The notes beneath the pieces were generated by a model. That model was given only the letters and a program-made list of their open reading frames with translations, was not told the DNA's origin and did not search any database. A stretch of DNA of 64,000 nt from Apophysomyces variabilis (Eukaryota; Mucoromycota; Mucoromycetes; Mucorales; Mucoraceae): assembly GCA_002749535.1 (NCBI GenBank), contig MZZL01000402.1, positions 1 through 64,000 on the forward strand, written 5' to 3'. Each line of letters begins with the position of its first letter. The first letter of the stretch is position 1. Below, in pieces: positions 11,548 through 22,039 of the stretch. A program made the position numbers and the translations under genes.

Positions 11548-14500
11548 ATGTTCGAGAAGTCGTTGACTGATCTCATCAGAGGGATTAGAGCAAACAAAAA
11601 GAATGAGCAGAAATATATATCTGTATGTCTGCAAGAAATCCGCAATGAAGTCAAGTCAAACGACCCCGATATCAAAGCTACAGCAGTTGCTAAGTTGACT
11701 TATGTACGTGTACAATCGCGCCAAAATAGCAAACATACTTGCGCCAGCTATTCACCCGCCATTACAGTTGCAAATGCTTGGCTACGACATGTCCTGGGCA
11801 TCGTTTCACATTGTAGAGGTCATGTCCAGCCCAAAGATCCTTCATAAGAGAACGGGCTACCTGGCAGCGACACAATCATTCCAACAGGATACAGATGTCT
11901 TGATGTTAACGACCAACCTTATCAAAAAGGTAAAGGTTATTGTTGAAAAGTATCTGTTTGCTAAAGTTAGGTGATATTTTAGGATTTGGCTTCTGCAGCG
12001 GCATTAGACATCAGTATCGCTCTGAATGGATTATCTCATGTTGTCACACCAGATCTGGCGAGAGATCTGAGTCAGGATCTTGTTGCCATGCTAAATCATT
12101 CTCGCCCGTATATCCGAAAGAAAGTCGTGCTGGTTCTCTATAAAGTGTTTCTAAAGTTTCCCGAAGCGCTTCGACTTAGTTTCCCGCGATTGAAGGAAAA
12201 GCTCGAGGATCCTGACCCATGTAAGAAACTAAGCGATATTTTTGTGATACATATGCTGAAAGTCATACTGTAGCTGTAGTATCTGCTGTTGTCAGTGTCG
12301 TATGCGAACTGGCACGGAAAACACCTAAAAATTATCTTTCATTGGCACCTCAGCTTTACAGGCTCCTCACAACATCATCGAACAACTGGATGCTGATCAA
12401 AATTATCAAGTTGGCAAGTATCATTTTCCCTTTCGAGAAATAGCACTAACGGATAGCTATAATTCACTTAGTTTGCTTCCTTAACACCATTGGAACCACG
12501 TTTAATTAAAAAGCTGCTTCCACCATTAACCTCACTTATCCAAACCACACCGGCAAAATCGCTATTATATGAATGTATTTATACCGTTATTACTGGTGGA
12601 TTCTTGGAGGCTGCGGGAGATTCCAGCCATGCACTCGCTGCGACCTGTGCTAACAAACTCCGAACCTTTTTGGAGGATCCTGATCAAAACTGTAATGCTT
12701 ACTGCAATAGTGCCTATGGTATATCTAACTTTTGAATCTAGTGAAATATGTCGGTCTATTGGCTATGAGCAAAATGTTGTCGACTCATCCTAAACTTGTC
12801 GCGGAATACAAGGATATCATCCTGGAATGTATTGACGATGATGACCTTAGCATCCGACTACGTGCGTTGGACTTGGTTGTTGGAATGGTAAACTCCGTAG
12901 CAATGAGTGGATATTGGCTAAGCAGGAGATAGGTGAATCGCAAGAATTTAATTGATATTGTGAAGCGACTTGTTGCCCATCTTGTTCCATCTACTTCGCT
13001 ATCTACACCGTCGACGTTGCAAGAGTCCTCAGCAGTCCTTGACCCTATCTATCGCACTGACATAATCAACCGTATCATCTTTGTTTGCAGCCAAAATCAA
13101 TATCAGAATGTGACGAATTTTGAATGGTACATTTCCACTCTTGTTGGAATTACATATGCTTCGGGAGTAAATGTGGGCGATATTTTGACCGGACAACTTA
13201 TGGATGTGAGTGTACGAGTCAAAAGCGTTCGACCTTTTGCTGTCCAACAAATGGTAAGCCTACAATTTATATATATTCCATGCGTTGACAATTGGGATTA
13301 GTTCCGTCTATTATCGGATAAACAGTTTCTGGAGACTGTAAAAAAGCGTGATTCCAACATAGAGGTTTTATCGGCTGCTGCCTGGATTTGCGGAGAGTAT
13401 TGCAGGTAGGTAACTGTACGGTTGTACAGAATTCAGGTTGTGCTCACTATAGCGACGTTTATAGCTTTTTGGATGATGTTCCAGCGACATTGGAATGCCT
13501 TTTGACACCCCTTGTTGTCAAAATGCCTGTTAAAGTACAGGCGGTGTATGTTCATAATATTATGAAAATATACGGCTTTTGGGTGACCGAGTTGATTGAC
13601 CAATGGAACCCTGAACTTCAAGGGGAGTTCATCAAAGTCACGCAGGTTATGCGAGAAAAGATGGATATGTTTGCAGGCAGCACTGATTTAGAAGTGCAAG
13701 AACGGGTGAGTAGACGATCCTATCAGTTATGTAATTTGACTAATTGTATGTCTTTTGTCCAGGCATATAATGCTATGGCATTATTCGACATAATTTTGGA
13801 ATCTGCATCCAGTTCAACAGGTTCTCTCGCTGATGTACCCCTAGTTCTGAGAGGATTGCCGGAATTATTTTTTGTTTACGAGTTGAACCCTGTGGCTCCT
13901 AAAGCACAGAAAAAGGTGCCTATTCCGGAAGGTCTAGATTTGGATGCCTGGATCAATGAACCATTGCCCGATCTTATTGAGGGCAACGATTCTGACAGTG
14001 CTTCGGCAGAGGAAGATAATTTCGCAGTGGAATCGAAGGCTGCTTCGAAAAGAAGGACGAAAAAGAAAAAGGTTTATACTAGTGATGATGAACAAGAGAA
14101 AGAAAAGGTATTAATTTGCGCTATTTGGTGGTATCTATGGCTTGCTAAACATGTCTTACAGCGACGTGCTGCACGACGTGAGATACTGCGCAACGATCCA
14201 TACTACATTGTGACAGATAGTTCCGAGAGAAGAAAACAGGCTGCGAGAACGGAAGAAGATGTCGATTTGATACCAATCGTGGAATTATCACTGGATGACG
14301 TGAATCCATGTACGTAGTAGGCTTAACTTATATTACGGAGATAGTCAACTGAAGACATTGCATGAGCAGATGATATAACGCAAAAGAAGGGAAAGAAACC
14401 AAAAGGGAGCAAACGAAGGCAGGCTAGGGTCACTGTATCTCCACCCACAATATATGCTGAAGAAGAAATGCCAGAGAACGCTGAAGCTTCCGCAAGTGAA

Positions 14501-15913
14501 GATGAATCGAAGAAAACAAAGAAAACAACTACCGTCACATATACCAAAGATAACGGCAGGGATATTTTTGCTACGGATGACACTGGCCTGCATAGTGTCG
14601 ATCTTTCGACGCCTCTAGGTGACGATGAAAAATTTCCCCAAATCCAAGCATACCTCAGTCCTGAAGAATTAAGACATCGAGAAGAGGTTAGAGCGAAAAT
14701 GGAACGGAAGGAAAAAAAAGGCGCTGCAGCTGCTACCAAAAAGGTACGGATGGATAGTGGTTGACTCTAAAGTAAAACTTGGTTGTCATAGGAAAAGAAG
14801 CGAAAGTCTGCAGGGAAGGAGAAGATTGGTAGTAAGAGTACACGAAAGACTTCCGAGGGGACATCCAAAACAAGAAAAAAGACAAAAAAACCAATTGTAG
14901 AAGAGGTTTGTATATAGAAATCTACATATTTAAGTGATTTAATAACATATGGTACAGGATAGCGAGAGGCGAGCAGCGGATGCCCAACATCTGCAGCAGG
15001 ACAACAAATTACAGCCATTTGCATGCAATGCTGCGAGGAAAAGTCCCGTTCCAGTTGTGTTATTTACAGATGAATATGTGGAATTGGTACGTGTAATTTA
15101 TCTTCAGTTTGTGCTAACTTATGCACATGCAATGGCAGACTTGCACGTTGTCCCTTGACGACAACATGAACGAAGACCGAATTAAACCTGTAATCTTGGC
15201 GAAATTCTCGACAAAAAATAAGACAAGCGACCTCATGCTGCCGGATTTACACCTAGAATACATTGAATCTTTCGACTTGAAATTGCTCAATGATAGAAAC
15301 GACTCAAGTGTTGCTTCGTTGTTGGAGAGATTTGAATTACAAGCTGGTGAAGAAGTTGAGTTTGTAGGATATTGCGAGGTTATTAGCAATGTTCGTAAAG
15401 GCTTGTTTTGGCGAGGAAATTTACAGTATAAGGTTGAGGTGGGTCTTATGGGGTTTTACATACGTCTCGATTAATTAAAGTTTTTACTAGGGCTTACATA
15501 ACTTACACCAACATGCTGTGGAGCTTTCCATACCGGCTGGCTTATTTTTGCGAACAGACATTGCAATTGATCCTGCGGAATTTGCAGCGCTCTTGGCTGA
15601 ACAAGGAGATAAATTTGAGTATCGCGGCGCCGTTACAATACCTATCCCGTCAGAATCTGTTGTTTCAGTTGAGCAGGCGCTTCAGTCTGGACTGGAAAAG
15701 GTCGTTTCTGCAAGCAATCTTCAGGTGGTAGAAGTTGTTTCTTCTGCTGCATCATTTTACGGACAGAGCGTACAAGGCGTGCAAGTTGCGGGTCTTCTGA
15801 AAATAACATTATCTGAAGAGAATCCTACGTCTGCGGAGGCCACTATAGATCTAAAGTGCACTGATGATGACTTTTTAGAAGCATTGATCCTTGAACTGAG
15901 TAGTAGTTCATGA
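11548..15913 (+). CDS. APL5: AP-3 adaptor complex delta subunit
   Basis: Sixteen exons give 1191 residues: 11548-11703, 11768-11929, 11983-12220, 12274-12413, 12472-12691, 12742-12887, 12933-13253, 13302-13405, 13453-13705, 13763-14107, 14162-14309, 14367-14743, 14792-14905, 14958-15086, 15139-15438, 15491-15913. The adaptin trunk is clear: MFEKSLTDLIRGIRANK, LGYDMSWASFHIVEVMSS, HKRTGYLAATQSF and DVLMLTTNLIKKDL are signatures of delta adaptin. An acidic/basic hinge rich in Lys and Glu follows, then an ear domain with strands around DLHLEYIESFDLKLL. AP-3 sorts cargo from Golgi/endosome to the vacuole. Intron 4 has a GC donor (GCAAGT); the acceptor of intron 11 offers GAG/CAG sites three bases apart, both in frame. 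Confidence 0.93.
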
Positions 15914-16086
15914 TCACTTTTCATTTACGAATTTGCCAAGCTAGAAAAAACGAAGCTTATGGATGATTAGCAGCATAAAAACCGGAACAGAAAGTTGTTT
16001 GCTTAATTTGTCATTTTGTTTTGTGCAATGTGAAATACATATCAGCTAGTGAACTATTGAACTATTTACATTAGAATTAGTAATAA

Positions 16087-17453
16087 CTAGATCGACATTT
16101 TGGGACGTGAAAGTCCAACAGCAAGAGGTTTTCCCGTTAACCTGATTGCCAACTCTTCTCGGATAAGCTCTTCCATGCCACTTTCTTCCCATTGCTTTTG
16201 CACCAATTCCAACTGGTGTTCTAATTTGCTAGCCTCCCAATTGGCTAGTTCCAGCTCAAACCTGCTTTTGCGAGCAGCAGCCAAGATCTTTGCTTCCTCT
16301 TCACATAGTTTGCGGATTTCGTTTTGATATCGTTCCATCTATGAATTATTAATTTTACTCGCCGCTGAAATTGATAACTAACCTCTTTCTCCTGTTCTGG
16401 TGCCCATGATGGTCTCTGCCGTGCGGAAGTTGATAGAAGTGGTGGGGTTGGTGATGAATGATGAAGGTGGTGATGGCTTGGCGGTTGATGACTGTAGTGA
16501 GATGCGTAGTGTGGTGGAGGATTCGATGTTTGATGTCTCACTGGTAAAGGAGCATTTGGAGGAACATGGTTTGAATGATGACCATATCCATGGTAAGGAT
16601 AACTGCTTCCCGTAGAGTTAGGTATTGACGTCGTTGAGGGCGTTGATGGTTGAGGTTGTCCTGTAACAGGTTTCGGGGTAGCAGTTGTTTGGGGTGTAGC
16701 TGTAACGCTTACTGATGTTGCTGTACCCGGTAAAGCTTCCGATGGATTAGTATTACTTGGCGTAGCCGTTGCAGCTGATGAAGCAGACGAAGTTGGTTTT
16801 GCCTGTTGAGCGGCTGGTTGATCCGGCTTGGTTGGTACTGTTGTAGTCTCGCTATGGTGATAGTTTGGTGCAGCAGAACTAGGTGAACCGCCCGACGATG
16901 GCGGATAGGCAGAGTAGTGCCGTCGTGGCGGGTAGGAAGACGGTGAATATGGTGCGCCTGGGCTGTGACCACCACGGTAATAGTAGCTAGATGAATACGG
17001 AGGATATGGACCAGAAGAGGAATAAGAGGATCTATAATCGTAAGATTCTCTTCGGCCAGCTCCCGGGGATGGCGAACGCCGGGGCGGGTAGGGATAGGCA
17101 GTGGAAGAGGTGGAGCTTCGATGCGAATAGTAACTGTACGATAAACGACGAGGTGATCCTGACGCAGAACGTGATGGAGAAGGGCCACGAGAAGAAGAAT
17201 AATGAGACCCGTAACTTCTAGATTCGGAATAACTGTATCTATGATCCTTGGTGTATGGATCTATCCGAGTACCATTTCCTCCCAGCGGCGAGCGCGATGA
17301 TGAATAATGAGGACTGGATGAGTAAGTGCGGTTGCCATTATCACGATACTCTCTTTCTGGACGATAACTTTCGCCGGGTCTATATGTGTCTGACCTCGGC
17401 CTATCGTAATAGCCTCGATAGCGATCATCGTATCCGCGCGAATATCTTTCCAT
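16087..17453 (-). CDS. Unrecognised Ser/Tyr/Pro-rich protein with C-terminal coiled coil
   Basis: Two exons (17453-16383 and 16338-16087) give 440 residues. The first ~350 residues are low complexity: Arg/Tyr/Asp at the start, then Ser/Tyr/Pro/Arg with SR- and RS-like dipeptides, a Thr/Ala/Pro stretch and a His-rich stretch. The second exon encodes a charged helix (about residues 355-425, with LCEEEAKILAAARKSRFELE) predicted to be a coiled coil. The composition suits an intrinsically disordered nuclear or RNA-associated protein, but I do not recognise the family. A CCTAAG acceptor-like site just upstream of the first ATG means a further 5' exon is possible. It is convergent with APL5 with a 173-bp spacer. 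Confidence 0.7.
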
Positions 17454-17840
17454 ATATTTGGGCTTCTTTTCGTTCTTAGGATACGGGCGTCGCAGAAAAA
17501 AAAAAGAACTGAACCATTGAGGATCGACTATTCCTTCCAGCTACTCGCACTATTTACGTCATCAAGATCCTACTCGGCCCGGATATCAGTGTCAATCTTT
17601 GGCGCGCAAATCATCCGGACCTAGCTGATTCATTTTTTCCGGGCACCGGGTAGAAATTTGATCCGAGTGAATACCGCGAGCTCTGAACCATGCGTTTTCT
17701 CAGCATTGGGTTCTCAACAAACCGATATGGTTTGGGCAAGCTTCTGTTATATATTTTTGCGCTCAACCGGGATTGTTTAATAAAGTTTATGTTTAAATGA
17801 AAATTTATGTTGCTGCACTGACATAGACTCGACGAAAAAC

Positions 17841-17960
17841 CGCGTCTATCTTGATGGGTCTGCCTTTCCATGTTAACATGAAACGTAGTGTGGCCTGGTC
17901 AAAGAAAGGCACAGCCGCAGCAGCCAAAGTACCTAAAACACAAGCACTTTTTTTTTTGGA
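17841..17960 (+). mobile_element. Relic of a Tc1/pogo-type DDE transposase
   Basis: The frame reading RVYLDGSAF shifts by one base into HVNMKRSVAWSKKG, continuing to KVPKTQA. This matches the region around the first catalytic Asp in fungal Tc1-like transposases (a pattern like DESGF-NMKR-WSKKG-VPKT). The frame breaks at about 17870 and the protein loses similarity after a T-run near 17950, so this is a dead fragment. No terminal inverted repeats were found around it. Longer frames on both strands to 18446 have no recognisable content. Confidence 0.5.
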
Positions 17961-20339
17961 GGGATTAAAGAAAATGTTGGGGAAAAATGCGCGACAGAAG
18001 GGAAGAGGATTTATCATGAATGAACCGTGCTGCGGTAAGATGGCACCGCTTTCGTTGGATTTCGGCCATGACCTTTTGCTGCAGATTGATAGCTCGGGCT
18101 TAGGTGGAAAAAAGACCCAAACCTTGCCACCAGCTACATTGCCCCAGTTGTTTTTTTTTTTGGAATAATCTCTCTTACTTGGAATTGGAACAAGTAAGGA
18201 AGCAAGGCCGGATGGATCCAAGAATCGCTCAAATCGAGGAGGTTGACCGGCAAAAAAAAATTCAAACAAGGCTTCGGTAGATACAATGACATCTTCATGC
18301 AGATTGAAGGGATGCGGACATTCAACAAGACCTATGAAAGGTGGGCTAGGTAGAAACAATAAGGAAAATGGAAGTATCTGGTATCGTTTCATCACAGTCA
18401 ATACTCGATAGGTATGACTCGCCTCATTCTTACCGATGATGTTCATGCTGACGATTGGACGAGCTTAATTTTCCACCTTCAAGGGTCGTATCATTGGTTA
18501 TGAGGTTCTTGTGTGATTGAATGGCTGTAATGTTTGATCTAATATAATGAAGAGACAAGCAATATACGGGAGACTCAATGTAGGATGATGTTTATTCAAA
18601 TAAAAACATTACTCTTTTATACTACAATATCTGTTGGTCCAGACCAACAGAATTGTGATTTGAAGACTTTGTCCTGTATTAAGTGATTCGTAATTGCCTT
18701 CTATAATAGAGATCCTTCTCCATAGCGAATCATTGAGACTCGGCATTGTTCATTGTATAAAGGAACTAAATTAGGATTGCTTGATCCTGTCCTAAGTCCG
18801 TATTTAAACTCCATCTTCCCGTTTTAGACATAAGCATGGTAGTAAGTATCGCATTACACCTATGGATATAACAGTGGCGGCCGTTTCCTGATCGCGCTAT
18901 CAGGTTTGAATCCAACAAAGACCAATCTGGTAATACTGTCATGCTTGTCGAACGACACGAAGAAATCGATTTTGCAGCCCAAGATTGGAATTACTTGTTG
19001 AACCACGCTCCGTTTCGTTCGGTATCGATTTTCTAGCGTCAAGCAACCCGTTGTTTCTCCATTAGCAACCGCATGCAAAAGGAAAAAGATGATGAGTAAT
19101 GACACGGAGCGCCGTTCGTCCCTTTCTGTCTGTTCAAAAACCAACACACACATTTACGACTTGACCTTTATACTGCTAGTCGGCTTGTTCGCAAACGTTT
19201 TACCGGTACACGTTAAACGATCTGGAAAAATCCAATAAATGATTGCTTCTTCGGTTCGTGTGTTTTTCTCCTTTTCTTTGGGAATCGGTCACGCACCGTA
19301 ATAACTTGCCGAAAGTGTCAAGGCATCTGCACAGGAGCAAAACGCTATTAACGATAATCATGAAATGCACGCACGCTTCATTATCACGTTCATTCGGGGC
19401 GCCTTTCTTTCTTTCGAAGCGACTGCTACCAAAATGTGATAAACGCTTATCGATTCCTCTCTCTCTTGTTCTTAAAGCAAAGGAGAAAGAACCAAAATGG
19501 TAAGATGGAGAAACTATCCCGATAAGCAACGAATGATAGACCAATAGGGTGCATCATCGTAATGCTTTCTATGTATTTTGAATCGGCCATAAACCTTTTT
19601 CTGTCAGAACCTATACTACGTAAACGTGATTGGGTGGCAAAGGCCGTTTTTGATCGATATTAAACACGAACGTATGCCCGAGAGAGCCACACAACACAAA
19701 AGCCATTGCTTGCTTATAGTGCATCAGGTCGATCGACGTTTAACCATTATAGTTTGAGTGATGCGATTGGGTATACATGGAAGACGGCCCAGTGGTGACG
19801 TTAAAAATTTTGTACTCGTAGATCTTTTGTATTCATCAGGTTGAATTTATGAAACTCGTGATATTCACTCTTGTATGCGTGGGACGCTAATTCTCACCTG
19901 ATGCGCCTTATTACCCGGAAACAGTATAGTGTCCCGTTGACTTGTGGGAATGGCAAATTCAGTAGGAGAGGATATGTTTCGCTCTTGTCGTCATTACCAA
20001 AACTGTGTCGTAAGAGTATATGAAGGGCAATTTTAAAACTCTTTAATTTGGATCAGGCTTCATAGTGTATGTGTTGAACTGGGTTGGCCGTATTTACGTA
20101 TTCAAAGGCAAGTGCTAAGTTTCCGGACCATTTCAAGTCTTTTATCGTACAGCACATCGTAAGCCTAAATCAAATTTGCATACAGTTCGCCAGTACCTGA
20201 ACTGTGCTGTTCTACCATGTAGTAAAGTTTCTTCTCAAAACCAGATATTCACAGTCTCCATACAACGCATTTAAGCTTCTTTTATTTAAATCTTGAATTT
20301 GTATATAATACAGGTAATGTCTTATTTTTATCTTAACAG
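17961..20339. other. Intergenic, no supported gene
   Basis: About 2.4 kb. A 213-codon minus-strand frame (18446-17805) and several shorter frames overlap it, but they contain homopolymer runs (Phe, Lys) and no recognisable domain, and the former overlaps the transposase relic in antisense. A near-perfect palindrome lies at 18631-18650. Confidence 0.5.
18631..18650. repeat. Perfect 9-bp inverted repeat, TGTTGG/CCAACA type
   Basis: CTGTTGGTC and GACCAACAG flank a 2-base centre. TGTTGG and CCAACA are typical ends of fungal Copia LTRs, so this could mark the edge of a solo LTR or an LTR tip. A full LTR was not delimited. Confidence 0.4.
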
Positions 20340-22039
20340 CTAATCTTTTGTGATGGTAAATTCATCAATCAAGCGACCGAGACGGCCATCAAGCTTGGCT
20401 TCATGATGTTTGATTACCATTGAGGTAGGCGATACCTTGATAGTTGAGAAGCCGTAGCCATCGTATCGTACAGCAGACCAGTCGGGGTATGGCCCTGTTT
20501 TGTTAAATTGAACTGCTCCTTCGGGTTGACCGCCATTGCCAATCAAAAGTTGGAAGAACGAAGGAGCGTTATGGTAGACAGTAGATGTTCTCAAACCCTT
20601 TGCAACGGGATATGTACGTTCATAGTTGTGTACGTGCCCACTAAATAATGGTATCAGTCAATAGTATTGATTGATAGTTGATGTACCTTAGGTAGATATC
20701 AACTTTGTATTTTAAAAGAAGGTCTTCTAATCCTCCCCAGCGTGAGTTGGTATCGTTGCTTTGCACACCGTCACGGATCAATGCAGATCTCCAACTGCAG
20801 TCCTCATTGTCAGCACTGCAGTAAACAGGCCGATGAGTGCTGAGGATAATCCAAGGTCGGAGGTGACGGTTCTTAACTGCTTCCTGAAGATCGGCTTCTA
20901 ACCAGTTAATTGCAGTGCGGATTTCATCATCAGAGCCTTCAAAATAAATCTCAGTGGAGAATGAGATAAGGTGAAGAGATTTGTAGTTGAAAGAGTACGT
21001 CATCGAATCAGCAAAGTTTGACTCTTCGTAAGGCACAATATTGAACCTATCATAACAAAAATCAGATATGTTCCTAAGTGGATTATCTTATCTTACCGAT
21101 TCTTATAATGCGAGAAGTTGTATGCCATTTCGTGATTTCCAGGAGCACCAAGGTATGGAATTCTTGCAAACAGTTGTTGTGCGAAATTCATATATTCATC
21201 ACCTTTTTCGCCGTTAAAATCAGCCATATTATACGCCTGATCCCCAGATAATGTGACAAAGTCGTACTTGTGTGTTTTAGCAAAATGGATCAAGTGCGGA
21301 ACAGCAACCTAAAATGAAAAGTCGAACCCTGTTACACAGACTTGGCTCTTTTCTCTATCCTCAGGTCATGAACTTACAGCGTTATCCGTTCCCTGTATTA
21401 GTTTGTTAGAAAATCGCTTCGGGCTCAGAAAATAGTTCATACCACATCTGCAGTTGCAAGGAAGCTGAACGTATCGTCATCAGATGCTGTGTGAAATTCA
21501 TAGACTGAAGACCAGATTGTCTTCGCATTGTCAGAGGGCATCGAACCGACTTGATATTGATATACAGTAGCTGAGTTCAAGGCATTGGTCTTAATGTTAT
21601 GGAGGTAGAGGCGTCGCTTTTCGGGCCCACCATCCACGAAAGTCCAATCCTGCGATATAAAGTCGTTTACATTTCATGTATATGTTATTCCACTAACCTC
21701 GCTGCCAGTGATAGTAACCCTGTCCTCGCGACTGTCCTGTGTCTTTGCCCAGTATCTGAGCAACGATCGTTTGATTTCAGATGTGGTAGCAAACTGCACT
21801 TTGGCGTATTTGGCTTCTGAAGCAAGGGAAAGGTGAATTTGCTGAGGTTCTGCAGGACCATAGGTTCTGTTCCAGTCATCACCAGTCATGGTGTTGTACA
21901 AGTCTGGTACACTCCATTTTCCTGGTCCACCGGTACTGCCATGGATCATAGGGGCAACATGAAGCGACGCACCAAGAACGTTGGATATGTGTAGTGACAA
22001 TAGAGCGAAAACCACGTAAGGCGTAAATGGAACCTTCAT
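20340..22039 (-). CDS. Secreted purple acid phosphatase (metallophosphoesterase)
   Basis: Six exons (22039-21698, 21649-21443, 21392-21378, 21308-21097, 21046-20687, 20640-20340) give 478 residues. An N-terminal signal peptide (MKVPFTPYVVFALLSLHIS) precedes a fibronectin-like N-domain. The metal motifs are in order: ATADVGTDN, SGDQAY, GNHE, STHRPVY and GHVHNYERTY. These are the five blocks of plant/fungal purple acid phosphatases, which hydrolyse phosphomonoesters outside the cell or in the wall at a di-metal centre. The GTDNA part of the first metal block comes entirely from a 15-nt microexon at 21378-21392. Family members are often induced by phosphate starvation; no regulatory site is recognised here. 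Confidence 0.92.

Noticed and set aside
12414..12471. Possible frameshift or pseudogenisation in APL5 because no GT donor is present
   Set aside because: A GC-AG intron with a strong GCAAGT donor restores the frame and the conserved protein.
16709..17188. Alternative minus-strand frame of 159 codons inside the Ser/Tyr-rich gene
   Set aside because: Shadow frame of low-complexity codons; it gives no domain and the main frame continues through a clean intron to a coiled coil.
17805..18446. 213-codon minus-strand frame
   Set aside because: It has Phe and Lys homopolymer runs and no recognised domain, and it overlaps the plus-strand Tc1/pogo relic in antisense.
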